This document shows, one piece after another, positions 46,033 through 56,245 of a stretch of DNA of 64,000 nucleotides. Location: the NCBI RefSeq assembly GCF_949769195.1, contig NZ_OX458333.1, positions 4,250,001 through 4,314,000 of the forward strand. Reading direction: 5' to 3'. Made by a program: the position numbers and the translations under genes. Below the pieces are notes generated by a model. The model was given only the letters and a program-made list of their open reading frames with translations. It was not told where the DNA came from and did no database searches. The DNA is from Methylocaldum szegediense (GTDB taxonomy: Bacteria; Pseudomonadota; Gammaproteobacteria; Methylococcales; Methylococcaceae). How positions within the stretch are numbered: position 1 is the stretch's first letter; each line of letters opens with the position of its first letter.

Positions 46033-46596
46033 CTATTTATCCTTGTAGGCGGCGGCCAGGTTGGCAAACAAGGTGCGGCTCATGCCGGAAATCTTAAGAA
46101 ATCTTTCCAGTTCCTCCGCGAGGCTCGACGCCTGATACGACTGCTGCATAACCAATAACGTCATGCCGGTAACTGCGCTTACCGCAGTCAGTACCTCGGC
46201 GCAGCGTTTTTTATCGTCTCCGTAGGTTTCCACGATCAGTTCGATCAGACGATTATTGATCAAGGTCATCGCCCCTGCCATGAACTCGACGGGTAGCTTC
46301 ACTTTGACGTGCACGTCACCCACCTTGAACATGCGTTCGGCATAGGTTTTGTCGTAAGGCCCGCTGAACAGCTCCTCCATCCATCGGAGATGGGTTTTCT
46401 TCAGCGATTCGACTCGATCCTTAAGGAAATCAGCCGCTTCCGGAATGGCAAGCAGTTGCCGGTAAAAATCTTCGGTGACTCCTGCCAGTTTCGGTTTGAT
46501 TTGCTTGCCGACTTCCATCAGCAGGGCTTCTCGTTCGGGTGTCAATCCGGTAAAGGATTTGGCATATTGGCTTAATTTGTCGAAATCACTTGACAT
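46033..46596 (-). CDS. Single-domain protoglobin (haem-binding globin)
   Basis: 187 residues from an ATG at 46596 with AAGGAG. The Protoglobin pattern is clear: LRWMEELFSGPYD, then VGDVHVKVKLPVEFMAGAM with the proximal His96, and a C-terminal helix AVTGMTLLVMQQSYQ. Such domains bind O2, NO or CO, and in many proteins drive an output domain. Here no output domain is fused; the last 30 residues are only a short helix. The Roadblock gene follows, so signalling may pass between two proteins. Confidence 0.88.
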   Translation of the reverse strand: MSSDFDKLSQYAKSFTGLTPEREALLMEVGKQIKPKLAGVTEDFYRQLLAIPEAADFLKDRVESLKKTHLRWMEELFSGPYDKTYAERMFKVGDVHVKVKLPVEFMAGAMTLINNRLIELIVETYGDDKKRCAEVLTAVSAVTGMTLLVMQQSYQASSLAEELERFLKISGMSRTLFANLAAAYKDK

Positions 46597-46950
46597 CAAG
46601 TGCTCCTTCAACGTGCATTGATCTAAATTGCAACCACTCGAGTTCACGACGGGAACGAGGCCGTATGTCAGCCCTCGTTGACAAAGTGTATACCAAGGAT
46701 TTCAGTCGGAAATTTTGGGGGTGGATTTTTTTAAATTTTGTGATCGACATCGCAAAAACTCGCCTTGTTGTGTTCCTCGAAGCGGGATGGGGTGTCGCAC
46801 TGTTCGCGATAAGGGCGGGTTTATCCAATCCCCCCTATCGAGACGCCGTGCACGAATGGACTCCGACACGTCCGGAGAGGCCGTCCGAAGGGCCTACCCG
46901 GAAACTGTCGAAGAATTGGAGCTACTTTCGAGGTCTGTTGGAAAGTCGAA
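46597..46950. other. Intergenic region between protoglobin and phosphohexomutase genes
   Basis: About 350 bp. No gene or terminator recognised. It must hold the minus-strand promoter of the protoglobin-Roadblock pair. Confidence 0.35.
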
Positions 46951-48690
46951 TCAACGTACCAGCCGCTCTAAGCGACGGAGAATCCCGTCGGGTTCGGCCA
47001 CGGCCATGTCGGTGATGGCGGTCGCACGTTCCGGGGTGTCCGCGACCGCATAGATGCGAAGTTCGTCAGCGTTGCCTGAAGGCCTGATATGGGCCACATC
47101 CCCGTTGTCGAACCGGATGCGTACGCCGTCGATGAAGTTGAGGGTGGTGATGGCTCCAAAGCCGAAATCGGCTGTGAAGAAACCGCCGAGCTCTCGTCGA
47201 ATCGTGTCCAGCGCACGAATCTCTGCGTCCGTGACTTCGAGACGCCTCCCATCCGTACCGAATGCAGAGGAGCCATCGGGTAAGAACCGGATCTCGGCGA
47301 TGTTCGGATTCACGGGTGAAAATCGCCGGACGATTTCCAGGCCGACCGGTCGTGGGAACTGCTTGAGTAGCGCGGCGCGGCTGTAACGTTTGGGTAGCGA
47401 CGCGAACAGCTCGGTCAAACCGACGCCCCGTTCGCGAGCAGCGCAAAGCACGGCAAGGATAGGTAGAACCGCGTCACGTGTGGGCAACGCCTTGAGGAAC
47501 TTGCCATTCTTAGAAATATCAGAGCCGGCCAGAAAACCCCCGTTGGCTTCCCAGCCGCAGACCGTTCGCTTGCCGCGAGCGCGCGCCGATTCCATACCGG
47601 CGATGACGAACGGCGAGCCGATACGCGTTTTCGGCTCGGTGATATCCTTGAGCGCACCGAGGTCTATGGCATCGTTGCAGCTGATCGGCACGACGACGGC
47701 GTCAGCCCCGAGGTATTCTGCCGTGATCATCCCCACCAGATCACCGCCGAAGAAACGCACAGCGGAGCTTTCCTCATCCACGCCGAGAATCAGCGGTCTG
47801 TCGCTGTCGCCGTCAGTGGAAACGACGGCGTCGATACGGCCGTGTTTTGCGCTAGCGTCGTCGAACAGTGCCTGGATGACCGCCAACCGCTCCGCATCGA
47901 TGTTCTCAGTGTCGATCGGAACGAAAGTTTCGCTGCGGCCGGCGACGACGACTTCGGCGCCGAGCTTGCGGAGAATTTCGGCCAAGAGATCCCTGCCGAC
48001 AGCGGAATGCTGATAGACCAGGACGCGCAGTCCTTCGAGTGCGTTGTCGGCAAAGAAATCGGTATAGCGCTTGACGTAGGCGGTGGCGGCCTCGCCGCTC
48101 TCAACGGAAAGTTCGAGGTGGCCCGCCTTAAACAGCCCGTGTTCGTCGAACAGAGAATCGGCAAACGGCTGGTTGTAGAGCCGTTCCCGGACTTCTCGGA
48201 CTTTTTCGTTGATCGGCTGCTCGTGCTGTTTCAGTAGTTCTCCGCGTGAGGTGTTGGTCTTGTAGCCGTTGCGGTCGAACGGGATATGGCTGCCCGTCAC
48301 CATGATGCTGCCCTTGCCCCGCGATGTTGCGTAGCAAGTCAGTGCGGGCGTCGGAATACGGCCCAGGTTAACCGGCTTCATGCCGGCGGCGCGGATGGCG
48401 CATTCGACGGCTTGCGCAAGCTCGCCGCGCCGGGGTTCGCTGTCGACGAAGCTACTAGAACTGGGGCGTAAATCGTAGGCGAAAAAGAATTCGTCGCCGC
48501 GCACAATGCCGCCCTCGGTAACCGGCAGCGATTGCAGATACTCGAGTTCGGCGAGCGCATTGATGAAGACTTCCAACTGGCTGAGGTGGACCAGCAGGCC
48601 GCGGCGGCCGCTGGTTCCAAATTGCAGCGCTTGCGGCTCATGCGCCAGCCGCGAACGGAGCGTGTCATTTCGAGAGATAGTGGATGTCAT
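46951..48690 (-). CDS. Phosphohexomutase (phosphomannomutase/phosphoglucomutase family)
   Basis: 579 residues from the ATG at 48690; the frame is open for 75 codons more but that part looks non-coding. The active-site phosphoserine loop is MVTGSHIPFDRNGYK (Ser134), the metal loop is VSTDGDSDRP, and the sugar-binding loop CGWEANGGF is present. It interconverts hexose 1- and 6-phosphates. The N-terminal ~30 residues and total length are longer than typical PMM/PGM (about 460). Confidence 0.8.
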   Translation of the reverse strand: MTSTISRNDTLRSRLAHEPQALQFGTSGRRGLLVHLSQLEVFINALAELEYLQSLPVTEGGIVRGDEFFFAYDLRPSSSSFVDSEPRRGELAQAVECAIRAAGMKPVNLGRIPTPALTCYATSRGKGSIMVTGSHIPFDRNGYKTNTSRGELLKQHEQPINEKVREVRERLYNQPFADSLFDEHGLFKAGHLELSVESGEAATAYVKRYTDFFADNALEGLRVLVYQHSAVGRDLLAEILRKLGAEVVVAGRSETFVPIDTENIDAERLAVIQALFDDASAKHGRIDAVVSTDGDSDRPLILGVDEESSAVRFFGGDLVGMITAEYLGADAVVVPISCNDAIDLGALKDITEPKTRIGSPFVIAGMESARARGKRTVCGWEANGGFLAGSDISKNGKFLKALPTRDAVLPILAVLCAARERGVGLTELFASLPKRYSRAALLKQFPRPVGLEIVRRFSPVNPNIAEIRFLPDGSSAFGTDGRRLEVTDAEIRALDTIRRELGGFFTADFGFGAITTLNFIDGVRIRFDNGDVAHIRPSGNADELRIYAVADTPERATAITDMAVAEPDGILRRLERLVR

Positions 48691-49061
48691 GCGAATTGCG
48701 AATTTTCCATGGCACAAAGATCGACTTTGAGTCAGCCTTGCTAGGCTAAAAGAGCCTTTCGACCCGGCTCGGAACATGCCCTTCGACTGGTTCAAGATGA
48801 ACGGTCTGCCGAGTTCGGTTCTAAGTGTTCCACCAACCGGTCTGCTGGGCAAGCCGAGCGACCATCCGGCTGTAGGTGGTGAAGGCCGGAAAACCACTGA
48901 CGGCGCGCTTTTCAAAACCGGGCCTATTCAGGGCGCCTCAGACTTTGCCGGCGTCCTTTGTGCTAACCTGTCGGAAACCGAGCTTCGGGATCGACGAGAA
49001 GTGTTGGCGCTCGATTCCGGCCCGACGGCAAAAAGCGACCGTATCGACATAGGAGTCCGCC
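48691..49061. other. Divergent intergenic region
   Basis: About 370 bp between divergent genes, expected to hold both promoters. No clear -35/-10 was assigned. Confidence 0.3.
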
Positions 49062-50315
49062 ATGGCGTCTTTTGATCTCGACTGGATACGTTCCCAATTC
49101 CCGGCGCTTTCTCAAGACATCGACGGCTATCGTCCGATTTTCTTCGACGGACCTGGTGGAACCCAAGTACCTCAGTCCGTCATCGACGCCATGAGCCGCT
49201 ATTTGGCGACATCGAACGCCAACGCGCACGGCGCTTTCGCCACGAGTCGGCGGACCGATGAGATGATCGGCTCGGCCCGCTCGGCAGTCGCGGATTTCTT
49301 GGGCTGCGATGACGACGAAGTGATCTTCGGCGCCAATATGACCACGCTTGCCTTCGCTCTCAGCCGGGCCTTAGGGCGAAGCTTGAAACCCGGCGATGAG
49401 ATCGTGGTGACGCGGCTCGACCATTACGCCAACGTTTCCCCCTGGTATGCGCTGCAAGAAGCCGGCGCGGTAATCCGCGTCGTCGACATCCATACGGAAG
49501 ACTGCACGCTCGATATGGCCGATCTGGAGCGCCAGCTCAGCGAGCGGACCCGGATCCTCGCGATCGGCTATGCATCCAACGCGGTCGGCACGATCAACGA
49601 CGTCGCGAAAGCGGTGCGTCTCGCTCATGCCGTGGGAGCGCTAGTCTTCGTCGACGCGGTGCATTACGCGCCGCACGGACCGATCGACGTGCGTGCCCTC
49701 GATTGCGATTTTCTTGCCTGTTCGGCGTACAAATTTTTTGGGCCGCATGTCGGCATCCTGTTCGGGAAGCGCGAACATCTCCAGCGTTTTCAGCCTTACC
49801 GGGTGCAGCCAGCTCCGGACGAAGTCCCGTTCCGCTGGGAGACCGGAACCTTGAATCACGAGGGGCTGGCAGGACTCACCGCGACCATCGATTATCTAAC
49901 GGAACTCGGCCGACGCCTTTCGCCTTCGGCCGAAAACCGCCGCGCCGCCTTGATCGCCGCAATGGAGGCAAGCCGGCAGTACGAACGTGGCCTGAGTGAG
50001 CGTTTGATCCAGGGACTCCTGCAGATCCGCGGCTTGAGACTTTACGGGATAAGCGATCCCGCCCGTTTCGACTGGCGGACGCCCACCGTCGGCGTGACTT
50101 TGGCCGGTCGGACGCCCTACGCAGTCGCGGAACAATTGGGCAAACGCGGCATCTTTACCTGGCACGGTAATTTCTATGCGCTAGGACTGACCCAGCGTCT
50201 GGGCGTCGAATCGACGGGCGGCCTGTTGCGCATTGGATTGGTGGCTTACAACACGATCGATGAGATCGACAGCTTGCTGAACGCACTAGAGGATATCAAC
50301 GCCGCTGTGGCCTGA
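49062..50315 (+). CDS. Cysteine desulfurase-like PLP protein (TIGR01976 type)
   Basis: 417 residues with AGGAG six bases upstream. The class V aminotransferase pattern is present: FFDGPGGTQVPQSVIDA at the start, HYAPHGPIDV and the PLP-Lys in ACSAYKFFGPHVG. It groups with the cysteine desulfurase-like proteins that lack the active Cys loop of SufS/IscS. No suf or isc genes adjoin. The true reaction is unknown. Confidence 0.82.
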   Translation: MASFDLDWIRSQFPALSQDIDGYRPIFFDGPGGTQVPQSVIDAMSRYLATSNANAHGAFATSRRTDEMIGSARSAVADFLGCDDDEVIFGANMTTLAFALSRALGRSLKPGDEIVVTRLDHYANVSPWYALQEAGAVIRVVDIHTEDCTLDMADLERQLSERTRILAIGYASNAVGTINDVAKAVRLAHAVGALVFVDAVHYAPHGPIDVRALDCDFLACSAYKFFGPHVGILFGKREHLQRFQPYRVQPAPDEVPFRWETGTLNHEGLAGLTATIDYLTELGRRLSPSAENRRAALIAAMEASRQYERGLSERLIQGLLQIRGLRLYGISDPARFDWRTPTVGVTLAGRTPYAVAEQLGKRGIFTWHGNFYALGLTQRLGVESTGGLLRIGLVAYNTIDEIDSLLNALEDINAAVA

Positions 50316-50526
50316 AGCGGCCCGAGCGGCGTTCTTTGGTTTCACTGTCGGGTGCCTACTGGTCTGCCGTACGACTCGGGTCGGCTTGTCGAAAACGCTG
50401 CGTTCTTCGGTTTTCGCTCGGCGTCAGCCTATTCGTGCCCGCGGTGCGTGGACCGATTTCGTATCCACATCGCTGGGTCGGGCACTGCCCTGGGGCGGCA
50501 TCGGTTCGTTATACCCCGTATCCATC
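50316..50526. other. Short gap between convergent genes
   Basis: No terminator hairpin with T-run found. Confidence 0.3.
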
Positions 50527-51636
50527 CTATCGTCGCTGCTGTCCATCCGAATCGCCATTGTTGTCGTTTTCATCGTCATCGTTGTCGCCGTCCGCAGGTG
50601 TGGCAATGGTTACACCGGTCGGCTCGACGATATGCGGATCGGTAATGGAGGTCAGCAGTTCGCCGGAGTTTGCGTCGTAGACATTCAAGGCATTGGCGAA
50701 GTATTCGGAGACGTACAGCTTGGGCTTGCTGGGATGCAGCGCGATTTGATCGATTCCGTAGAATCCGAATGTGACCGAAACCGGGATCGATAGCTGCGGT
50801 CGTTCAGGCAATGCCCCGGTCGTTGCGTCGAAAGAAAAAACGTCGACGAAACCGTCGTAGCTGCTGCGAACGAATACCCGGTTTCCGTCCGGGGCGACCA
50901 GACCCGAAATGCCAAAATTTCCGGATAAGGCGCGCGTGTCGACCCGCTTCAGCTCCGGCACAGTGAACGAAGTCATGTTGCCGGACAAGGTCGTGACGAC
51001 GATTCCCGAGGCGCTGTTCGGCGCGCAGAAAACGTTGTTGGGTTCGCCATCGAGCAGCAAGGTTTCCCCGGTATCCTTCAACGTGCCGGTGCTATCGATC
51101 GTGAGCCGGCGCACCGTACCGGTCGAGGACGTAGTGAGCACGGAACCGTCGCGACAGATATCTACGGAGTTGGTGTCGGCGTCTACGGAAAACGTGTAGA
51201 TTTCGCGACGGCTTTCGATGTCGACGACCGAGATCGGTTGAACGGCGTTGCCGTCGGACACGACCAGAAACTTGCCGTCCGGGCTAAGCGAAAGATCCTC
51301 GCCGAAATTGGAGATGCGAATTGGATTCGTGCCTTCCGCGAGGCGAGGGGGCGACGTGGTCAAGTCGATCACGAAGACTTCATTATTGAAATTGGTTACG
51401 AAACCCCATCGCTGATCCGGCGTGATCAGCACATCGCCGATCGTACCAGGGGGGATCGCCAGCGACCCAAGTACGGTATCGGTATCGGCGTCGAATACCG
51501 TCACTGCAGATTCGGTGTTATCCGCCACCAAACCGAGAGTTCTCGCGGAAATCTCGGACGACTGCAAGGCCAAGGTCACGACGGCGCCGCTGAATACCGA
51601 CGCCAGCCGAGCCCTTTTTCTGTAATCGTTCGTCAT
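50527..51636 (-). CDS. Secreted beta-propeller (YVTN-type) protein
   Basis: 369 residues from an ATG at 51636. A signal-like N-terminus (RLASVFSGAVVTLALQSSEISA) is followed by repeated blades with DADTDTVLGSLAIPPG, FVTNFNNEVFVID, SLSPDGKFLVVSD, LHPSKPKLYVSEYF. This is the YVTN/NHL-like repeat type. The C-terminal 25 residues are an Asp/Asn-rich acidic tail (DGDNDDDENDNNGD), possibly calcium-binding. The ligand or partner is unknown. Confidence 0.75.
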   Translation of the reverse strand: MTNDYRKRARLASVFSGAVVTLALQSSEISARTLGLVADNTESAVTVFDADTDTVLGSLAIPPGTIGDVLITPDQRWGFVTNFNNEVFVIDLTTSPPRLAEGTNPIRISNFGEDLSLSPDGKFLVVSDGNAVQPISVVDIESRREIYTFSVDADTNSVDICRDGSVLTTSSTGTVRRLTIDSTGTLKDTGETLLLDGEPNNVFCAPNSASGIVVTTLSGNMTSFTVPELKRVDTRALSGNFGISGLVAPDGNRVFVRSSYDGFVDVFSFDATTGALPERPQLSIPVSVTFGFYGIDQIALHPSKPKLYVSEYFANALNVYDANSGELLTSITDPHIVEPTGVTIATPADGDNDDDENDNNGDSDGQQRR

Positions 51637-52044
51637 GATGGTCCATCCCTGAAGTATGTGTGAAAGACGTGCCGCACGTTCGTGCGGCTTCCCATCCGCG
51701 TCTTCGCCGTGACGGGGCGGCCCCCACAAGGGCGTCACCTCGAAACGGATACGCAGGACTCATGCGGTCGAAAAACCGTAACAAATTAGACAGACTTTGT
51801 ATCGGACGATTCGAGTCGGATGCGGGAATTTGTAAAGATGTATCCGCAACTTGCCGTAGAACCTTCTTCCAGGCAGTATGAACGCGTGCTTTTGGAAGAT
51901 CGGCTTAGCGGTGTTCAGACGCGATTACGCTGTCTGTTGCGGGGCGAAATCAGCCGGAATTAGGTACGGTCTTTGAACTTAGGGCATGCCGATCGCTCTA
52001 TGAGTGAATGCCGTTTGGCGCAGTAAAAATTTTTGCGATCTGCC
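51637..52044. other. Divergent intergenic region
   Basis: About 400 bp. No gene supported. Promoters for both neighbours should lie here. Confidence 0.3.
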
Positions 52045-54720
52045 ATGGTTGAGCAGTACGACCTTGGTGATTGCTCCAGGCAACTGACAGCGAGGTTTAT
52101 GAGGCACGGCAAGGCTCTTAAGTTACAGGGAACGACCGGGTCGGATATCGTGTCGTCGAAAAGACTTTACGGGCGGAACCGACAACTTGAATCGAGGGTG
52201 CTCCCGCCGGACGGTGTCGAACCGGGCCTGGTGGGGCCGTTCGGGTTGTGGTTTGAGGCGTGGCCCCTGCGACTGGCATTTATACTGGGTTTGATTTTCT
52301 CCGGTTTCGCCTGGGCCGAGCCGGACCGCCCTCTTGTCGTAGGATCCAGGGTCGGTTTTCCGCCCTATGCGGATGTCGATGCGGAGGGCCGACCGATCGG
52401 CTTCGCCGTCGAGCTGTTTGCCGCGGCGGCTGCCGCTGTGGAGATTCCCGTCACCTTTCGGTCCGGCCGATGGGATACTGTGTGGCAAGCCTTAAAGGCC
52501 GGCGAACTCGATGCTCTGGCTCTGGTCGCACGCATCGACGAACGTGAAGGTCAGGTGGAATTCACCCAGCCGCATACCATCGGCTACGATAGCTTTTTTG
52601 TCCGCACGGATCGTCCGCACATTCATGCCATAGGCCAGGCGCGCAGCCTGAGCATCATCGTCTCACGCTCGGATGCTGCTCACCGGGCTCTCGTCGGCCG
52701 CGGCTTCACCCATCAACTCGTGATCGTCGACAGACTGGCCGACGGCTTTCGTCTGCTGGCATCGGGACAGCACGACGCGGTGTTGGCGCCGAAACTGCAG
52801 GGAGAAATGCTGGTGCAGACGAGCGGGCTTGCCGGAGTCATCGAGGCCGGTCCGCTGCTCAAGGATTACCGGCGTGAGTTCTGTTTCGCAGTACGCAAAG
52901 GTGATGTTCAGTTGCGTGACCGTCTCGACCGAGGACTCGCGATTGTCCGGGCGAACGGGGAGTACGACCGGCTTTACAGGAAATGGTTGGGCATCTACGA
53001 AACTCCGACGTTCCCGGTCAAACACGTCGCCTGGGGTGCGGGAGCGATTGCCGTCCTGCTGGCTCTCCTAGGGCTTTGGACCAGACAACTGCGTCGGCAG
53101 GTGGCTCTCCGCACCGCCGAATTGGGTCGAGCCGTTGCGGCGGTGCAGGCGGAACGCGAGCGGTTGCATGAGGTGCTGCAAGCACTTCCGGTTTCCGTGA
53201 TACTGCTGTCGAGCGACTACCGGATCGCGTTCGCCAATCGTTTTTTCGAAGAGCGCTACGGCAAGGCGTTAGGGTGGCGTTGCCATGAGTACCTGTTCAA
53301 CCGCGTTGAGCCCTGCGAACGCTGTGAAACTTTCAAGGTCCTGGAGACGAACGCACCTTTAAACTGGGAGTGGACCGGACCAGACGGTAACGATTACCAA
53401 ATTTACGATTTTCCGTTTACCGATACCGACGGTTCTCCGATGATCATGGAGGTCGGCATCGATGTCACCGAGATCAATCGCGCCAAGCAGGCCTTGAGAG
53501 AAGTTAATGCGTCACTGGAAAGGCGCGTCGCCGAGCGCACCGCAGAACTGGAGGCGGCACGACGGGAAGCGGAGGAAGCACGTGACCTCTTGCACGTGAC
53601 CATGGAAAATGCCCCCGCGCTAATGTCCTATATCGATGCCGACGGCCGATACCGCCGTGTCAACAAGGCGTATGAGCAATGGTTCGGTTATTGCGGCCAA
53701 GAGCTGTATGGGCGTCATATCGCGGATGTTCACGGCGAAGCCGCATGGCGGTCCCTCGCTCCTTATGTCGAGCGTGCTCTGGCGGGAGAGCAGCTCGCTT
53801 TCGAAACTCCGGTGTGCTACGCCAAAGGCGGCACGCGCTGGATCCAGGCCACTTATTCCCCGGATCTCGATGCGGCAGGGCGGGTCCGAGGTTTCGTGGC
53901 GCACGTGCTCGATATTACCGAGCGCAAACAGGCCGAAGATGCGTTGCGCGAAACCGACCGGCGCAAGGACGAATTTCTGGCTATGCTTGCCCACGAACTC
54001 CGAAATCCCCTGGCGCCGATCCGCAACGCGGTACAAATCATGCGCAGGTTGGGGGCGACGGATGCCAAGCTGGGCTGGGCGCGAGACGTGGTCGACCGGC
54101 AGGTGGAGCACTTGACCCGGTTGGTGGACGATCTTCTCGATGTCTCTCGGATCAGCCGTGGCAAAATCGAACTCAAACGGGAGCCGCTTTCCGTGTGCGA
54201 AATCGTGCAGCGGGCGGTCGAGACCAGTCGGCCGTTGATCGAGGCTCGCCGGCATCGGCTCGCCATGCACCTTCCATCGGAAACGGTCGGCGTCGAGGGC
54301 GATCTGGTTCGTCTGGCGCAGTCGGTGTCGAATCTGCTCAACAATGCCGCCAAATATACTGACGAAGGGGGGCTGATCAGTCTCACCGTCGAGCCGTCCG
54401 AAAGCGACGTTACGATCCGGGTCCGTGATACCGGCCGCGGCATCGATCCCGCGCAGGCAGCCAGCTTGTTCGACTTGTTCTATCAGGTGGATCACACCCT
54501 CGACCGGGCCGAAGGAGGTCTAGGGATCGGACTATGCCTGGTGAAACGCCTGGTGGCGATGCACGGTGGTGACGTATGGGCTACTAGCGAGGGGTTGGGG
54601 AAGGGTAGCGAGTTTGCGATCCGCCTGCCGCGTCTGCCGGATTACCCGGCGGCTCATCCCCCCGCCGTTCGGAACGGTACCAGCGAGCGGCGGATTGCGC
54701 AGCTTGGGCCATCGTCTTAA
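52045..54720 (+). CDS. Sensor histidine kinase with periplasmic solute-binding domain and PAS domains
   Basis: About 891 residues; the start is unresolved (ATG 52045 used; ATG 52099 with GAGG or a later site before the signal-like helix are possible). After a hydrophobic helix (PLRLAFILGLIFSGFAWA) comes a bacterial family-3 solute-binding domain (PLVVGSRVGFPPYADVDAEG to YDRLYRKWLGIY), then a second helix, a PAS domain (with three Cys in PCERCETF), a coiled-coil, another PAS/PAC, HisKA (AHELRNPLAPIRNAV) and HATPase_c. The layout resembles BvgS/EvgS-like kinases, but lacks the receiver and Hpt parts. It is a close transmitter relative of the kinase at 5865-6701. Confidence 0.85.
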   Translation: MVEQYDLGDCSRQLTARFMRHGKALKLQGTTGSDIVSSKRLYGRNRQLESRVLPPDGVEPGLVGPFGLWFEAWPLRLAFILGLIFSGFAWAEPDRPLVVGSRVGFPPYADVDAEGRPIGFAVELFAAAAAAVEIPVTFRSGRWDTVWQALKAGELDALALVARIDEREGQVEFTQPHTIGYDSFFVRTDRPHIHAIGQARSLSIIVSRSDAAHRALVGRGFTHQLVIVDRLADGFRLLASGQHDAVLAPKLQGEMLVQTSGLAGVIEAGPLLKDYRREFCFAVRKGDVQLRDRLDRGLAIVRANGEYDRLYRKWLGIYETPTFPVKHVAWGAGAIAVLLALLGLWTRQLRRQVALRTAELGRAVAAVQAERERLHEVLQALPVSVILLSSDYRIAFANRFFEERYGKALGWRCHEYLFNRVEPCERCETFKVLETNAPLNWEWTGPDGNDYQIYDFPFTDTDGSPMIMEVGIDVTEINRAKQALREVNASLERRVAERTAELEAARREAEEARDLLHVTMENAPALMSYIDADGRYRRVNKAYEQWFGYCGQELYGRHIADVHGEAAWRSLAPYVERALAGEQLAFETPVCYAKGGTRWIQATYSPDLDAAGRVRGFVAHVLDITERKQAEDALRETDRRKDEFLAMLAHELRNPLAPIRNAVQIMRRLGATDAKLGWARDVVDRQVEHLTRLVDDLLDVSRISRGKIELKREPLSVCEIVQRAVETSRPLIEARRHRLAMHLPSETVGVEGDLVRLAQSVSNLLNNAAKYTDEGGLISLTVEPSESDVTIRVRDTGRGIDPAQAASLFDLFYQVDHTLDRAEGGLGIGLCLVKRLVAMHGGDVWATSEGLGKGSEFAIRLPRLPDYPAAHPPAVRNGTSERRIAQLGPSS

Positions 54721-54785
54721 GAGATTGGCGTCACGGGCGGGCAATCGCGTTACGGCCGGTATCCGGAGCGTTTCCGGCCGGTCGA

Positions 54786-56008
54786 TCAATAAACCGAGCC
54801 CGGTCCGCGCTTGCCTTTCGGTATGATGGTGATCCGGGAAGGGGATGCCGTAGCACGCTGTTGGTCGAGATACCGTGCGTCGCCGATGACGGACCCGGGC
54901 GGAATGATGTTGTAGCGGTCGACGATGGTCCGGCGCAGTTTCGCACCTCGTCCGATAACGGAGTAATCCATGATGATACACTCGTCGATGTCTGCGTCCG
55001 GCTCGATCACGACTTCGCGGCGTATCACCGAGCGATTGACTCTGGCGCCGCGGATGACGGTCCCGGCACCGAGAATGCTGTTTCGGACTTCGCCATCGAT
55101 GATCCGCGTTTCCGGGCCGAGATAATTGTCGGAGTAAATCGGCCAGCTCGGATTGAAGATGTCGAAACGCGGCTCGTCGCCCAGCATATCCATGTGGGCC
55201 GCGAAATAGGCTTCGCTTGTGCCGACATCGCGCCAATAAGGTTGCTCTTCGTACGGTTTGATTCCGAGTGCCCGGTTCAAGGCGAAGTCGTAAACGCATA
55301 CGTTATGCGTGTGGATCAGCCGCGGCAACACGTCCCGCCCGAAATCCTGTTCGCTGCGCAGGCGAATGGCTTTGAGTGTGCCGATCAGGACGTCGGTGCT
55401 GAAGATGTAATTGCCCATGGAAGCCAATGCTCGCCGCGGATCGCCGGCCATGGGCCTGGGATGAGCCGGTTTTTCCTGGAATTCCGCGATCCAACCGGTA
55501 TGCTCGGGGCGGACGACGCCGAGAGTCGAGCACTGCTCCAGGGGCATGGCGAGCGCGGCCACGGTAACGTCCGCGTTTTGCTCCAGATGAAAGTGGACCA
55601 TTTGATTGATATCCATGCGATAAACGTGATCGGATCCGAAAGCCGCCACCACGTCGGGGCGATGATGTTCGATCAGTCTCAGATTCTGATGGACCGCATC
55701 GGCGGTATTTGGAACAAGTCCGGCCCGTCGCGCATCTGAGACGGTACGACGGTGACGAGATGGCCCGCGATCAAATGGAATATCGACTACGCCCTGCGTA
55801 CATGTTCAATCAAGGATTGGGACTTGTATTGGACAAGCAGATAGATCGAATGGATTTCGGGATTGACCAGATTGCTCAGTACGAAATCCACGATCCGGTA
55901 CCGGCCGCCGAACGGAACCGCTGGTTTCGAACGCTCGGCCGTGAGTGGAAGGAAGCGGGTGCCCACGCCGCCGGCCATTACCATGGCCAAGACTTTGGGG
56001 GTCACCAT
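54786..56008 (-). pseudogene. glgC: Glucose-1-phosphate adenylyltransferase (glgC), broken by a stop and a frameshift
   Basis: The N-terminal part ([23 protein letters not shown] to [19 protein letters not shown]) is good GlgC. Where the family has Trp next, the codon is TAG at 55787-55789. Translation past it continues recognisably (IAGHLVTVVPSQMRDGPDLFQ) until a one-base deletion near 55707-55711 shifts the frame. The rest (VHQNLRLIEHHRPDVVAAFGSDHVYRMD to the end) is intact to 54786. The start at 56008 has GAGG upstream. GlgC makes ADP-glucose for glycogen. Two separate lesions suggest real loss, though sequence errors are not excluded. Confidence 0.85.
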
Positions 56009-56245
56009 ACTCGGCCTCTGTTGTTTTAGTTGAATAGTCAAAATAGCAAACGCATACGATTGTCTTTCTCAATGTTTCCGGCAATAAGATTGATTACGGA
56101 TGCCTGGGCCATGTCGTCGAATTTGGCCGGGGCGCTCAGTTTCATGACTGCGACGCGTTTGCGATGCCGCCTCAAGGAACGCTTTGGCCGATACTGGACT
56201 CCAAGCCAAGTCTTTTGCCGATCTAACGCCTGAGGTGCCAACCCG

